DNA of 64,000 bases from Vespula vulgaris. Its lineage: Eukaryota; Arthropoda; Insecta; Hymenoptera; Vespidae. The translations under genes and the position numbers were made by a program. The stretch's first letter is position 1. Every line of letters begins with the position of its first letter. The notes under the pieces are model-generated. The model was not told the DNA's origin, ran no database searches, and was given only the letters and a program-made list of their open reading frames with translations. The DNA is taken from assembly GCF_905475345.1 (NCBI RefSeq), contig NC_066602.1, forward strand, positions 1,116,001 to 1,180,000, given 5' to 3'. Positions 48,380 through 61,459 of this stretch are shown here, piece after piece.

Positions 48380-49035
48380 TTTTCCATGATGTCTGTGATA
48401 AATGTTGAATCTATTCTTTTCCAACATTATCATCCCTCGCATTATGCGTGAGGTCTTTCCGTTTTTTTGTTAGATGTAATGACTATCACTCCTATCGTTT
48501 TCTTCCCGATTAATATTTTTTTTTCTAAGATGTCTGTATTAATGTTTGTCTTGAAGCCAAAATTCTCCTTCGATATTACTTATGGCACGAAACTTACTCG
48601 TGTTTGGAAATTTTGCCATTCTCTTAATGAAAAAGAAATGAGTAAGTAAACAGGTTGGAAGACTGAAATTGTATATTACGAAATCACGAAATGATATATA
48701 CCAAAGGAATATTACGTTTCTGATTTTTTGGCTTATTAGTGTAGGGAACTATCTGTTTCACTAGAAATTTCAATACGACACGAGTTCTGCTTCGCAAATC
48801 TCCCCTCAGTTTCATGATTGCTTGTTTACTCCATCAAATATCATTGCATGGTACGAAGCGTACTCGCGTACGATTGCAGACAAGTCATTATCGCTCTCTT
48901 TAAGTGGTTTATAGATGCCCTCAGACCGTTGTGAACGTACTTCTTTTTCATAAAATCGACTGACATTCTTTTCGTATAACTTGGTAATTTGCCCATTTCT
49001 TGATTAACTAACTGAGTGGTTCTCACGAAGGGGAA
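48380..49035 (-). pseudogene. K copy, first exon fully open
   Basis: On the minus strand, exon 1 runs 48979-48812, open for 55 codons to a TGA (LYEKNVSRFYEKEVRSQRSE, then IVREYASYHAMIFDGVNKQS). The exon 2 remnant near 48.63 kb (RMAKFPNTSKFRAISNIEGE) stops early after a deletion. A 61-codon frame in another phase (48841-49026) overlaps exon 1. The EVRSQRSEG phase is the one shared by four copies. Confidence 0.45.
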
Positions 49036-49629
49036 ATACGGGAAAGAGGGGAAGGTAATATTAAGAAACCATAAATGTGACGAAAGATTTTCTCCGAATT
49101 CGTTTTTTATTATTATGGAATAGCGAAAATGCTATCTTCGATAACTTGAGCAATATGCATTTGTTTACAAGAAAAGGAAATAATATTTGGAGAAAATGTT
49201 TTCATGCAATATGGCAGTAGATATAACTTCCGACGAAAAAATTTTTTAAGAGAGATGATTTTACTATAAGAATTATATAGTATATACGTAGTACGAAAAT
49301 TGATAGTGATATCATTATGAATAATAGAATACTGATAATAGAATACTATTAAGCATAAGTCAGACTTACGAGAAAAATAACAGTGTGAATTTCCTATATT
49401 AATATCCGATTAACTTCATAAGAATTAGTCTTCATAATTACAATAATTATTATTATAATAATTGATTATATTATAAATAATTAGTTTTATGTGATTATTT
49501 CAATTAAAAAATAGACGAATTATTGTAAGATTCTCGTTAGGAAATTCCATGATATATTACACAGATAATTTCGCATGAACATAGAGTATATATACATATA
49601 ATTACATAACTATAGGAGTGGGGAAATTA

Positions 49630-50660
49630 TTTATCCCCATGCGTTCTAGTTAGAGAATTAGATTTTAGGAAGCTTGGTCTTCTATCCAGCTAACATGTGG
49701 CTAATTAAACTAGGTTAAGTCATTCTTTCCGGGATTTGCGACCCAGTCATACGCAAGTGTGTCTCATACGCGAAATAATCCCTAGCTATCATACATGACA
49801 AGACCAGTTTTACAAATGACAGAAACGATTGAAACACCTTTATCACTAATCATTCCATTATTCCATTAATATTCATTAAATTTGACATTATATTTGTATA
49901 AGATTTATTAAAAGATTTCATTTCCATATTATAGTACTTATCGGATAATTACTCCCATTTGGGATTCGTACCATTTAGAATATTTGAGATAAATTCACTT
50001 ATAAATAATAATACTTTCTTCGACTGCATATAATCTACGAAAATATTCAATAAATTATTATAAAGTAAATAAATATGTTATAGACTTTATATTCGACATT
50101 ACATTTTAGAACAAAAAATTTATCATATCTCTAAAATATCTTACCATTAAATAAACACAGCGTTGATTGTTTTTCCATTTAAAAGTAATTTTAAAAAGGA
50201 AAATGTGTTCATATAGTAATCTTATTGTTTTTCTGGCATTTGTACTATCCATGTTGTACAATCGTATCGTCGTATGTACGTAAGAATAGATAGAATCAAT
50301 GTGATTGCTTTTCACTTTGGATGTGCAATGTTATATTATCTGGTGGAGCGTTGTTTTTCTTTGGAATTACAATTCAAATATAAATCAATTCGGCTCCTTT
50401 GCAATACCTCCAGGCTATCGGAACTGTTTTCGTCTTCGGTTGGTTTGGTATATCTCTGAAACAATATAAGATTCGTAGATTAGTTAAGACTTACGGAAGC
50501 CATTCAATTGTTCATCTAATTGTATTGTACTCAAAAATAAATTTTGTTACATCCTTACATGTGATATAAAGTACCTTTTCCGAAAGGCAACAAATATTAA
50601 TTTAGATTGTATTGATCACGAAAATCAGTTTCATTTCCATAATAGAAAATTGAAATTTTA
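49630..50660 (-). pseudogene. chimeric F1 copy 7
   Basis: Same structure as 40.5-41.44 kb: a forward EX/5' fragment (49.72-49.95 kb) joined to a reversed F1. On the minus strand the leader starts near 50636 (MEMKLIFVINTI then TAA). The middle exon is open near 50460 (RYTKPTEDENSSDSLEVLQR, ending KQRSTR-stop). The hydrophilic and terminal exons are fused and broken near 50.0 kb. Confidence 0.45.
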
Positions 50661-50761
50661 TAGTAAATCACGAACTTACGATTACTAACAAATTTGCCTT
50701 GTATTGATAGCTTAAACAAATGACTAGTAAGAATGAAGAAATTGCTTCAAACACCTGAATA

Positions 50762-50769
50762 CTTATATA
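50762..50769 (-). promoter_or_regulatory. TATA box candidate for F1 (50 kb)
   Basis: TATATAAG on the minus strand at the same position relative to EX and the F1 leader as at 41.55 and 56.57 kb. Confidence 0.45.
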
Positions 50770-51539
50770 ACTGATCTCTGGGACGTATGAAGTATGCACG
50801 AACGAATATTTGTTGTACCACACTCGCTCGCGTATTACTAGTTCGACAACTACCGAATGAATGACCTATAGCTTCATCGCCGTCCTCCGAACGGCGGTAT
50901 TTATACCCCGCACAACGCTTTGGGTTGTTAACCGAGCGAAAACGATGGCACCCTCCGCACAGGGTTATTACACTTGCGTAGATTAATCAATATATCGAAA
51001 AAACCAAAATGCTGATAAGTTACGTGGAAATGAATTTCTCTATTGATCTCTATTAATTGGGTGTATCATTATCCTTTTTCTTCTATGCTCTTCTGTCGTT
51101 TGTTTTCTGCCCTCCTTCTCTTTACAATTTGCAATTAGAAATTAATTAAAGAATTCTGAAAATTGCCAATTATGTTTCTTCCTGTTTTTGTCGTTAAAAA
51201 TATTTATGAATAAGAATTAATCTGGAGCAAAGAATATTGTTTGACAATTTTTTTTGTTATATCACTTTCTCTTCTTTTTCTATTATTGAAGATTACAATC
51301 TCTTTTTTACACATCTGTGTTTTTTTATAATGCATTAGTAAAGAGTATTGATTCATACAAAATCATTTGTCACTTTTTTTTTCCTAATATCATCTTTATC
51401 TCTTCTACGTATTTTATTTGGTCACCATTTACGTAAGTCAATCGAAATTTCCTATTACGCGATTGAACGACTCGGAAAGGCTTAATTGGATATGGATTGG
51501 GGGGAAATGAATTTCTCGGTGAAGATAGATTTATCGACA

Positions 51540-51970
51540 GATAGATTTATTGAAGGGTCATCCGACGTTGCATGAGGAACGTGGATCATAGAGACTTGAA
51601 ATGAACCTGAGGGTGGTATATTTTGCAAAATGATTCAACACGTAGGGACGATAAAAAGCTCTACCGTTGTTCGGCAGCTCGAATTCTCATGGAAAGATTC
51701 ATTCGAGGTAAATGATTTTCAAGTAATACGTTTTCCCATACTTAGCTTCAAATACGTTCACACTGAACGTATTATTATTATCTCTCTTCATCCATGTGTG
51801 TACATTCGCGCCTGTGTTAACGTTTTCAAGTGGATGAGATGATTGTGTGATCCTATGAGGTAGTGTGGTTATTTCTCTTCTCGTATCATGGAAAGGAGAA
51901 AGGTATTTTTTCATTTGTTTTCATCTCGTCAACCCAAGCGGACAATTTAATCATACGATGACTTGTATAA
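51540..51970. repeat. F2 tail remnant and T(-) element
   Basis: A short forward F2 tail (51.54-51.64 kb, with the CCGACGTTGCATGAGGAAC stretch) leads to a reversed T element (51.72-51.95 kb). Small frames on both strands are not kept in other T copies. Confidence 0.4.
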
Positions 51971-52359
51971 TTTAGTTCTCTACTTAGATGCATCATTTAA
52001 ATATCCTATTAGGTCTTTTACAGAGCTGTATACCGTGTGAATGATTCAGTTCTTAGGTAGATTCGTAGGATTATATCGTCTACATTTTCCTAAAGATTTA
52101 CTCCTGATTAGAGAATTTAAAAAGTTATCAAATTATACTTTTAGTTATACAATAATTCGTGCACTGCGTTTTTCTGTTAATTAACTCGAAGCAAAATGTT
52201 ATATTCTTCCAATCGGTTACTTTTCATTGCGTATAACTGAGGATAACAATAATTTTATTCTATTTCTAGTAACATGATATTCGTATTATTCGAATATATT
52301 GCTGGAATGTTTTAATTTCTCAATAAGCGCATATGAAATTTAACATGGACATAATAATT

Positions 52360-54080
52360 CCCTCATTATAATAGAGGTTAATTATACTTATTAATATCAT
52401 TATTATTATACTTACTATTATTGTATCTATTATTACATCAAAATATAAGTTATAAATGTTGTAGAAAGACAGCCTTTTCTTGAAATTTACTTTCCTTCCA
52501 AATACAGTTTTTAATCCTACTTTCTACGTAATGCCAACACATTTCGTCACGAAAAATATGTATGTATGAATAATTACATACCAAAAAAAATTCCCTCCTT
52601 CAAAAGAAGTTATGTAAAATTAAATTTTTACGAAGTAAAGTGACTGAAAGGAATGGGGAGAATCAAAAGAAGAGAAAAGAATTAAAATGGAAATGAATGC
52701 ATCTGCCTAAAAAAATATGTCCACTTTACTGTAGTAAGGATCCGAAATTATCGGGAACGTTTGGAAGGAATTACTAGGGATGATACCCTCGTTAATATAC
52801 GAAAAATAATTAGTGGAAACAATGCTCGCTCCACCATTTAGAGAGCTTACTACCTATATGCGGTGGTTGAATAGCCGTTTATTCTGAATTGAGCCCATAT
52901 TCTCGTTCAAACAAGTTTCTAGGAGTTTCTGAAGAGGGATGATGCAGAATAATATAATTGCTCCCAGTCAGTCACGATAATGAAAATCATTTATATCATT
53001 TTAGAAAATATGCACTCGGATAGATTAACCATATTTGAGTTTTATATCGTTTAATATTGACGCAAGAATTTATTTTCATAGGATTTTTTTTCTTTTATCA
53101 TGTTTTAGATAATCGCATAATTCTGTATAGATATAGATGAGCTATATTCGAGACGCTACAGTATAGATCGTATTATACAATTTCGTATATAATAATATGT
53201 TATAACTACGTTTTATAATATACGATAGAAAGTTGTATAGTCTTTGATTATTATTTTCCACTATATTTTATACTGCGCACTTCCTCTTGGGTATATTATT
53301 GTATTATATTGAACAGAAAAGAAAATATAATTAGAGTTACCTGTTTTAGGACATGTTTGTTCATACATTTACGCGATTTAATCGTATGATCGTATGTAGA
53401 GCGAACCTTTGTGCAGCTATTGCCTCTTCCATGATATTGTACCGTGTTTGCTCTTCCTATGATACTGCCTATTGACGAGTCCAACATGTTGGTTGATTTT
53501 TTTAGCTGATACAAGTTGAAATGCTGGCTTGTCAGTCAGTTGTAATAAAGATACATGATCTCTTAGAATAGAGATACATGATTCAATGAGAACGAGAATA
53601 CAAAGCGACAAACGGAGAAACAATTTGTCTTCGAGGGATACATATCGCCAATCGAACCGGTATTGTTTGTTTTCGTGATTAATCCTATTAGTTTTCGTTT
53701 TTTAATAATCATCCTTTCCGCTTGCTTGAAGCGAAAGTCCGTTTCAGAGGGTTTCCAGTAGATTTGGACATGTTTTTCTGATAGAAATAAAATTCTGAAT
53801 GTTGACTCAAATATTTAAATATATAGTGAGGACTCTTAGAAAGTATACTAAAAGATTAATTGAACGTTTTAAATATCTTCGGAAGATTCTGTAGTAGGTT
53901 TAACCAGAATAAAATATCAAAGAGGTCGAAATATTAAAAGGATTACTATTTTGTCATGCTAACGTGAAAATCCTTTAATTCTAATAACTGTTATGCATCA
54001 GGAAGTAGCAATTTAAAGGTACTCGAGTCTTCTCTTTGATATATTAACATTATTTATCAAGAAATGAGACCTATGTTGAA
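52360..54080. repeat. second copy of the 42.4-43.96 kb tract
   Basis: S block (52.44-53.04 kb, reversed) followed by the 43.1-43.96-like tract. F2 does not follow here; sequence passes at about 54.09 kb into a T-related block. Confidence 0.5.
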
Positions 54081-54089
54081 ACATGATTT

Positions 54090-54430
54090 ATACGAATTAC
54101 TTATTTATTATTCGTTTCCTGGAAAATTAATAAGGTCAATCGAACAGGATTAGGCTTGGTTTGACGAGAGGAAAATGAATGAAAAAACACATTCCTTTTT
54201 ATCAAAATAAGGGAGGAGATATACGGACGCACGCCCACAGTACCGCGCGCGTATTCCCGCCCACATGACCTAGTGCGCATGAGTGAACAAACGAGCACTG
54301 TGCATGGAGTGCATGGAGAGGGGTTATAACAAATCGTTTAAGCCGAAAGTACTTGACGATACGTATGGAAGAACGCAACGTGTACATGCATTTTCATTAA
54401 ATCCCAATCGAAATGTATTTCAACGACGTA
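54090..54430 (+). repeat. T element (+)
   Basis: Forward T element with a CG-rich core (54.22-54.30 kb). It closely resembles 59.60-59.84 kb, including CCGCGCGCGTATTCCCGCCC against CCGCGCACGTATTCCCGCCC. Confidence 0.5.
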
Positions 54431-54589
54431 ATAAATTAACTCGTCCAAATACTTGTATTTCTGAAAAACCTCCGTTACTGATTATTTCTAATAACTTGAC
54501 CTGAATATTCTGACAAACAATTTGGAACATTGAACAATATACTTCTTCCCCCTTTAAATTATGTTGAATAATTATTTAAGCTGTTGGTA

Positions 54590-56470
54590 TAACGATGACA
54601 CGATAGATGGACGTACCGTGAATGATAAACGCATGATTTAACAGTATTCCCGGGATAACAACATCATTTCAATAGAAAATTCAAGTGAGACACGGTATTC
54701 CCAATAAGTAGCGGTTCAATCACCGCCCAAATCACTTACTAACTCTGTGGTTCTCTCGAATAGGAAATATGTGAAAGAGAAGATGATGATATTAGGAAAC
54801 AAAGAAATACGACAAGAGATTTTCTTCGCATACTTGTTTTTATTATCGTGCAATAACGGAAATGAATTCTAGGGTAACTTAAGCAACATATATATGTTTA
54901 CAAGATAAGAAGGTGCTATTTGAAGAGAGTGCTTTTAAGGAAAATGGAAGTAGATATAACTTCCTACGAAAAAATTTTTTAACAACAGAATATTTTACAA
55001 TACGAATTACATAGTACGAAAATTGTAATATCAGTAATACCAAATAATATCAGAATACTATTTTTAAGTTCAACTTGAACTTACGAAAGAAGAAACATTA
55101 CATATTTCGTATATGATATTACGATTAAATTGAAAGAAATTAATGTTGATAATTACAATATTTATTGTTTCTGATATTATTATTAAAATAATTTGAAATT
55201 ATTAATACAAAAATTATTAATAATAACGAATTATATTATAAATAATTACAGTTTTACGTGAATATTGCAATTGAAAAAGAGAAACTTAATTGTCAATTTC
55301 ATTAGAAGATGCCAAGTTTTATGAAATAATTTTATAAGTGCAAAAAGTCATTCAAGTGCAAAAAATAAAAATATGTCTACAGGAGATGGGAAAATAAAAT
55401 AAAAATATAGTTACAGGAGAGGGGATATTTTTCATCCCCAAACTAGAAAATTAAAATCTAGGAAACTTGGTCTTCTAACGAAACGACGTGGGATTAACTT
55501 AACCAGGGGAAGTCATTCCTCCCGTGATTTTCGATCCAGTAATACGCAAGTATGTGTCATACGCGAAATAATCCCTAGCTCTCATACGTCCGAACGACGA
55601 GCTTTATAAGCAATAAAAACCGTTGAAACACCATTATCACTAGTCATTCTATTATTCCATCAATATACTTTAAATTCAGCAGTAGCCATATGTATAAGAT
55701 TTCTTAAAAAATTTCATTTGTATATTATAGAAATTACCGAATAATTACTCCAATTTGGGTTTCACTCCATTTGGAATATTTGTGATAAATTCACTTAGAA
55801 CTAAAAATACTTTCTTCGGCTGCATATAATCTACGAAAATATTAATAAATTATTATAAAATATATAGATATCATACAGATTTTATATTCCACATTACATT
55901 TTAGAATGAAAAATTGATCTTATCTCTAAAGTATCTTACCATTCAATAAACACAGCATTGATTGATTTTCCATTTAAACATAAACGTAAAAAGGAAAATG
56001 TTTCCATATATTAATCTCGTTGATGGTCTGGCTTGACTTCTACTATCCATATAGGACGTATAGTCGGATGTACGGAAGAGCAGAAAGTGTCAATGAAAAT
56101 GTGTTTCACTTTGGATGTGCAATGTTATATTATCTGGTGGAGCGTTGTTGAACTTTTTGTATCTTCTTTGGAATTTAAAATTCCAGTATAAGTAAATTCG
56201 GCTCCTTTGCAATACATCCAGGCTCTTGGAACTGCTTTCGTCCTCGGTTGGTTTAGTGTATCTCTGAAACAATATAAAATTCGTAGATTAGTTAAGACTT
56301 ACTGAAGCCATTCAATTGTTCATCTAATTGTATTATCCTCAAAAATAAATTTTGTTACAACCTTTTAAGCGATATAAAGTACCTTTTCCGAAAGGCAACA
56401 AATAATAATTTAGATATTATTGATCACGAAAGTCAGTTTCATTTCCATAACACAAAATTAAAATTTTATA
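54590..56470 (-). pseudogene. AT block, forward EX fragment and chimeric F1 copy 8
   Basis: 54.6-55.4 kb repeats 39.6-40.4 kb. A forward EX (55.50-55.56 kb) and 5' fragment joins a reversed F1 near 55.74 kb. On the minus strand the leader near 56455 is broken by TAA. The middle exon, 56263-56090, is open for 57 codons after TTTCAG (RYTKPTEDESSSKSLDVLQR, ending SETHFH-stop), the longest middle-exon frame in the window. The 3' exons are fused and broken. Confidence 0.45.
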
Positions 56471-56570
56471 ATAAATAACGAACTAATCATTACTAACAAA
56501 TTTACCTTATATTGATTGCTTAAACAAATGACTAGTAAGAATGAAGAAATTGCTTCAACTGCCTGAATTG

Positions 56571-56578
56571 CTTATATA
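56571..56578 (-). promoter_or_regulatory. TATA box candidate for F1 (56 kb)
   Basis: TATATAAG on the minus strand between EX (56.60-56.79 kb) and the F1 leader. Confidence 0.45.
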
Positions 56579-56599
56579 ACTGATCTCTGGGACGTATGA

Positions 56600-56790
56600 A
56601 GTATGCACGAACGAATATTTGTTGTAGCACACTCGCTCGCGTATTACTAGTTCGACAACCACCGAAGGAATGACCTGCAGCCGCATCGCCGTCCACCGAA
56701 CGGCGGTACTTGTACCCCGCACGTCGCCGCCAGTTTCGTAATCGATCGAACACTATGGCGCTCTGCGCAGGTTTATTATACTTGATGTAG
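56600..56790 (-). promoter_or_regulatory. EX block, most GC-rich copy
   Basis: The minus strand carries GTCATTCCTTCGGTGGTTGT and ACTAGTAATACGCGAGCGAG. A 73-codon arginine-rich frame (56532-56753) covers it. The 41- and 50-kb copies cover the same region with different frames, so I favour a regulatory reading. Confidence 0.4.
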
Positions 56791-57289
56791 GTTAATCAAT
56801 ATAGCTAAAGAACCAAGATGGTCATACGTTACGAGGAAATTAATTTCTTTCGTTTCTTTTTTCCCCTCCTTCTCTTTACATTTTGATATTAGAAATCAAT
56901 TATAGAATTCTGAAAATTGGCTAATATGTTTCTTCCTTTATTTGTCGTTAAAAATATTTATGAATAAGAATTAATCTGGAGCAAAGAATATTGTTTGACA
57001 ATTTTTTTTGTTATATCACTTTCTGTTCTTTTTCTATTATTGAAGATGACAATCTCTTTTTTACACATCTGTGTCATTTTATAACGCATTAGGAAAGAAT
57101 ATGGATTCATAGAAAATCATTTGTCACTTCTCTTTCCTAATATCAACTTCATCTCTTTAAGGTATTTTAATTGGACGCCATTTACGTAAGACAATCAAAA
57201 TTTCCTATTACGCGATTGAACTACTCGGAAAGGCTTAATTGGATTTGGAAATGAATTTCTTGATGAATATTAATTTATCGACAGACAGA

Positions 57290-57800
57290 TTTATTGAAGG
57301 GTCGTCCGACGTTTCACGCGGAACATGGATCAAAAAAACTTGAAATGCACCTGAGGGAGATATACCTTGCAAAATGATGCAACACGTAGGGACGATCAAT
57401 AGCTTTGCCGTTGTTCAGGATATTAGTTTTAGCCAGGGAACACTTTTAAATTATGCGTCGAACATTCACTGTACGTTTGCGTGACCAGGTCAACGTTATA
57501 CCAGTTTTAATAATTATTTAGTATAATTCATGAAAGAAGAAACGTTAAAATCATGGTTCCAAATTGGTTATCACAATATTCACGACACGAAGTTAAATAA
57601 TATTCATAATAATTAATATACATCTTTAGTAATATAGGGATTTGGACCAATTAATTTGCTGCATATCACGAACTCTCATGTTAATGAATGTTTCGAGGTA
57701 TAATGATTTGCAGGTGCATGATACGTTCTCCCATACTTATCGTCAAATACCTTCATACTGAACTTATTATTATTATCTCTCTCCAAAGACCTATATTGAA
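57290..57800. repeat. F2 tail and T(-) remnant
   Basis: A short F2 tail (57.29-57.40 kb), the spacer, and the distal part of a reversed T element (57.68-57.79 kb), cut off at about 57.79 kb. Confidence 0.4.
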
Positions 57801-58540
57801 ATGTGATTTATACGAATTATTTATTTATTATCCGTTTTCAGGATAATTAATAATGTGAATTGAAATTCTAGAATTATTCTCTTATATAGTATCATATAAG
57901 AATGTATGTACTTAATTTTAATTTTTCTTCATTTACTTTAAATTTATTTTTTGATCCTCACCTGTTTAATAAATTAAAACAAAAATTTGTTTAAGAAAGA
58001 GAGATGAAACATTTATCTATAGCCGAGTTTACACATATCAATACAAGGGAAATATATGAAAATATGAAATCGATATCGGATGGTACACTTTCCAGATACA
58101 TATTCCTCTGCTGTTTTTCTTAATATCTTCTTTTTTTTATATAAATTTTTGGTTTGATTACATTTTATCTTTTAATTTTCTTTATTATTATATTTTAAAT
58201 CATATGCCTGATAATTCACAAATAGATATAGATACTTCATCAATATGTAGACGAATATATAAATAAATAAGGTAATAAATATTATTAGATATTAGTACAT
58301 AGTGATATATATATATGGAGATGGTATATGAAAAAATAAAGAAGATTCCTTTCATTAACGTAACATATACAAGAAAAAATAAATAAGTTTATCGCTACAG
58401 TAATTTTAAACAAAATGTAATGAACTTACGAAGGAGTAGTAAAAATAGTTTTATTTCCGTCTGTTAATGAGTATGCCCTATAAGACTGGATGAATAGACA
58501 CAAGTAGCCCTAAGTAATGCTTTGAGATTTATAGGTCGGA
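57800..58540. repeat. degraded tract related to 10.3-11.4 and 22.5-23.0 kb
   Basis: AT-rich, with a stretch resembling the region before the S blocks (TTTAAACAAAATGTAATGAA near 58407). No gene seen. Confidence 0.35.
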
Positions 58541-59310
58541 ATAAAAAAATTCAAATATGATTTATTTTATCGACAGCATGTTGTTAAAAATGATATAGAT
58601 GATATATCCCAATATTGTAGGTTTTAAACTTATATTTTATTCTTGATCTCTCAGGAACTTGCCTAGATTTATAATAAACAGCCTGTACTGCCATTGAAAA
58701 ATGTAATCACTTCAAGTATCGAATCACCAAGGTTTTTCTTCTCCATCATTTATTTTGGTTCCAACTGTTTTTCATAAATTGATAAGATATGTCATCTCCG
58801 ATAACTTTCTCACTATGTTACCAATAATTTTTGATCAATCTTACAGTAAAGGGGATATTTCTTTTTGCTTTTATCTTCCTTTGTTCCGTTTGAATGTTTT
58901 TTTTTCCATTTGATTGTTCTTCAGTCTCCATACACTTATCTTTTCGATCATTTCAGATTGTAAAAATCGAATTGTGTTAATTATTAATTGTGTAATTATT
59001 AATTAATTGTGTTAATGTTATCAAGAATCATTCATGACCTTAACGAGAAAGTAGAACTCAGAATACTGTATCAATCTCATGCAAAAGCTGTTTTTCTACG
59101 ATATTTATAAATTATATTTTGCGCAATACGGATCGGTTGATCGAATAACAATGAATAGAAAGAAGTATCACAGATCTTTACTATTCTCGGGGAAGTACTA
59201 TATAAATGATTACTATATGTAGTCTTATTAAGATATTTAACCATTCGAGTAAAATATTAGAAAAATACTAAGTAAATAAGAAATATTATGTTACTAGAAA
59301 TATAATGATG
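58540..59310 (+). repeat. S block, forward
   Basis: It matches 11.7-12.56 and 23.04-23.9 kb. No conserved frame. Confidence 0.45.
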
Positions 59311-59339
59311 TCGTTGCTGTACTCGGTTATAGGTAATGA

Positions 59340-60071
59340 GAAAGGAACGAATCGACAAAGATAATATTTTCCGTGGAACTATTTAGTTTGGAACATAATA
59401 TACGAAGAATTTGATAACTCGAAGTATACTTGGATCATTCCTTGAAATTTTCCAATGGGAAATAAATTTTTCGGAAAAAGTATTCGTTCGTTTGAAAGAA
59501 CTAAATTAATCGTTATACATCGATCTGCAAATTAATTAATACCGCTAAATGGGTAATTGAATTACACTGTTAATACAATGCTATTATCGAATTGTTTGCT
59601 TCGTTTGATGAGAGGAAAAGAAATGAAAAAATACTTTCCTTCTTCTCCAAATAATGGAGGAGATACACGAACGCACGCCAACAGTACCGCGCACGTATTC
59701 CCGCCCACATGGCCTAGTGCGCATGAGTGAACACAAGAGCACTGGTGCATGGAGAGGGGTAATAACAAATCGTTTAAGCCGAAGGTACTTGACGATACGT
59801 ATGGAAGAAGGTAATGTCTACATGCATTTTCATTAAATAACAATCGAAAGGTATTTCTGCCACGTAATAAATTAAGTCGCCCAAATACTTATATTTCTGA
59901 TCGACGTCCAATACACATTATGTTTAATAAATGACGTGAATATTCTGACAAACAATACGGAATATTGAACCAAACATTTCTTCTCTTTTTAATTATGTTG
60001 AATACGAATATAAACTGACGGTATAACGATGACACGGTGACATAAACGTACACTGCATATTTAACGCATAA
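59340..60071 (+). repeat. T centre half and T(+), ending at a duplication breakpoint
   Basis: Matches 12.6-13.35 kb through AACGCATAATTT, then switches to 43.16-kb-type sequence at about 60072. Confidence 0.5.
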
Positions 60072-60919
60072 TTTCTATTTACATATATATGATCTATATT
60101 CGAGACTCTACATTACAGATCTTATTACATAATTTCGTGTTTAATACTAGAATACACCGTTTTATAAGATATGATAGAAAATTGTATAAATTTTGATTAT
60201 TATTTCACACTATATTTCAAACTGTGCAATTCTTCTTTGATATGTTATTATATAATATAGAACAGGAAAGAAAATACAATTCGAGTTACCGGATTTATGG
60301 TATGTTTATTTATACATTTTTACGATTTAATCGTATGATCGTATATAGAGCCGACCGTAGTGCAGCTCTTGCCTCTTCCATGATGTTACACCGTGTATGC
60401 TCTCCCTATTGACTCTAATACTACCCATTGACGATTCTAACATGTGGGTTGATTTTCTTGGCTGATACTAGTTGAATTGCTGGCTTTAATGTCAGTTAAT
60501 CAATTAGAATAGAGATACATGACTCAAGGAGAACGGGAGTACAAAGAGACAAATGGAGAATCTTCGAGAGATAGGTATCGACAATCGAACCGGTATCGTA
60601 TATTTTCGTGAATAATCGTATTAGTTTTCTTTTTGTAATTATCATACTTTCCGCTTGCTTGAAGGGAAAGTCTGTTTCAGAGAGTTTGAAAGAGATTTGA
60701 CGTATTTTTCTGATAGAAATAAAATCATGAATATATACTCAAATATTGTGATAAATAGTTAGGAATCTTAAAAAGTATATTAAAAGATTAATTGAACGTT
60801 TTTAATATCTACGGATGATTTTGAAGTATGTTTAACAAAAATAAAATATCAAAGAGATGGAAAATTTTTAAGGATCACTTTTTTTCAATACCACCGTGTA
60901 AATCGTTTAATTCTATTAA

Positions 60920-61459
60920 CTATGAAATATGCGGACAGAGCAATTTAAAGTTGCTCGAATATTCACTTTGATATATTAACATTATCATTTTTGACATTAT
61001 TTTCCAAGAAATTCGACCTATATCGAAATGTGACTCACCTTTATCGTCACCTTCGCATTCTTCATCCCCTGTATCACCATTTTCTTCAAAATTGATTCGC
61101 AGAACTTCCTTTTTGGTATCCTTGAGAATTGCTGTGAGATTTTCTTTATCGTTCCCAAACACCCGAACGGCATCGAAATAAACATTATTACGGTACATAT
61201 AATTTTCTAGCCAATTGCTATCCAAATTAACATTAGTTCGATATACAAAGACACGGTCAACGTTATTGTAGATCCTTATTTTCCCTTCTCGACTGCGTTG
61301 CATCCTTCTGAAGATGAAACAAGATGAAATGAAAGAGGATTCCGGAATGAAATCTTCTTTTCTACGAAGGAATATTTCCCCATTAGAGAAAATATTCCAC
61401 TTTGACCCACGATCTGTGTGTACCGTCGGACGTCTCTTCGACGAACCTTCTGAACGCAA
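60920..61459 (-). CDS. F2 open frame, second copy (uncertain)
   Basis: It is the partner of 43963-44502, with the same length, TTG start and stop. Differences at protein level include V/I, D/E, S/F, V/I, N/D, R/G and G/C substitutions, the last adding a cysteine to the acidic tail. The AAAG|GTGAGT donor is kept at about 61039/61038. The near absence of synonymous-only change between the copies suggests drift. The upstream part (61.46-61.68 kb) has the same stops as its partner. Confidence 0.3.
   Translation of the reverse strand: MRSEGSSKRRPTVHTDRGSKWNIFSNGEIFLRRKEDFIPESSFISSCFIFRRMQRSREGKIRIYNNVDRVFVYRTNVNLDSNWLENYMYRNNVYFDAVRVFGNDKENLTAILKDTKKEVLRINFEENGDTGDEECEGDDKGESHFDIGRISWKIMSKMIMLIYQSEYSSNFKLLCPHIS

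Noticed and set aside
56532..56753. arginine-rich 73-codon frame in the EX block
   Set aside because: The corresponding EX blocks at 41.65 and 50.85 kb have different frames over similar DNA, which fits conservation of DNA rather than protein.
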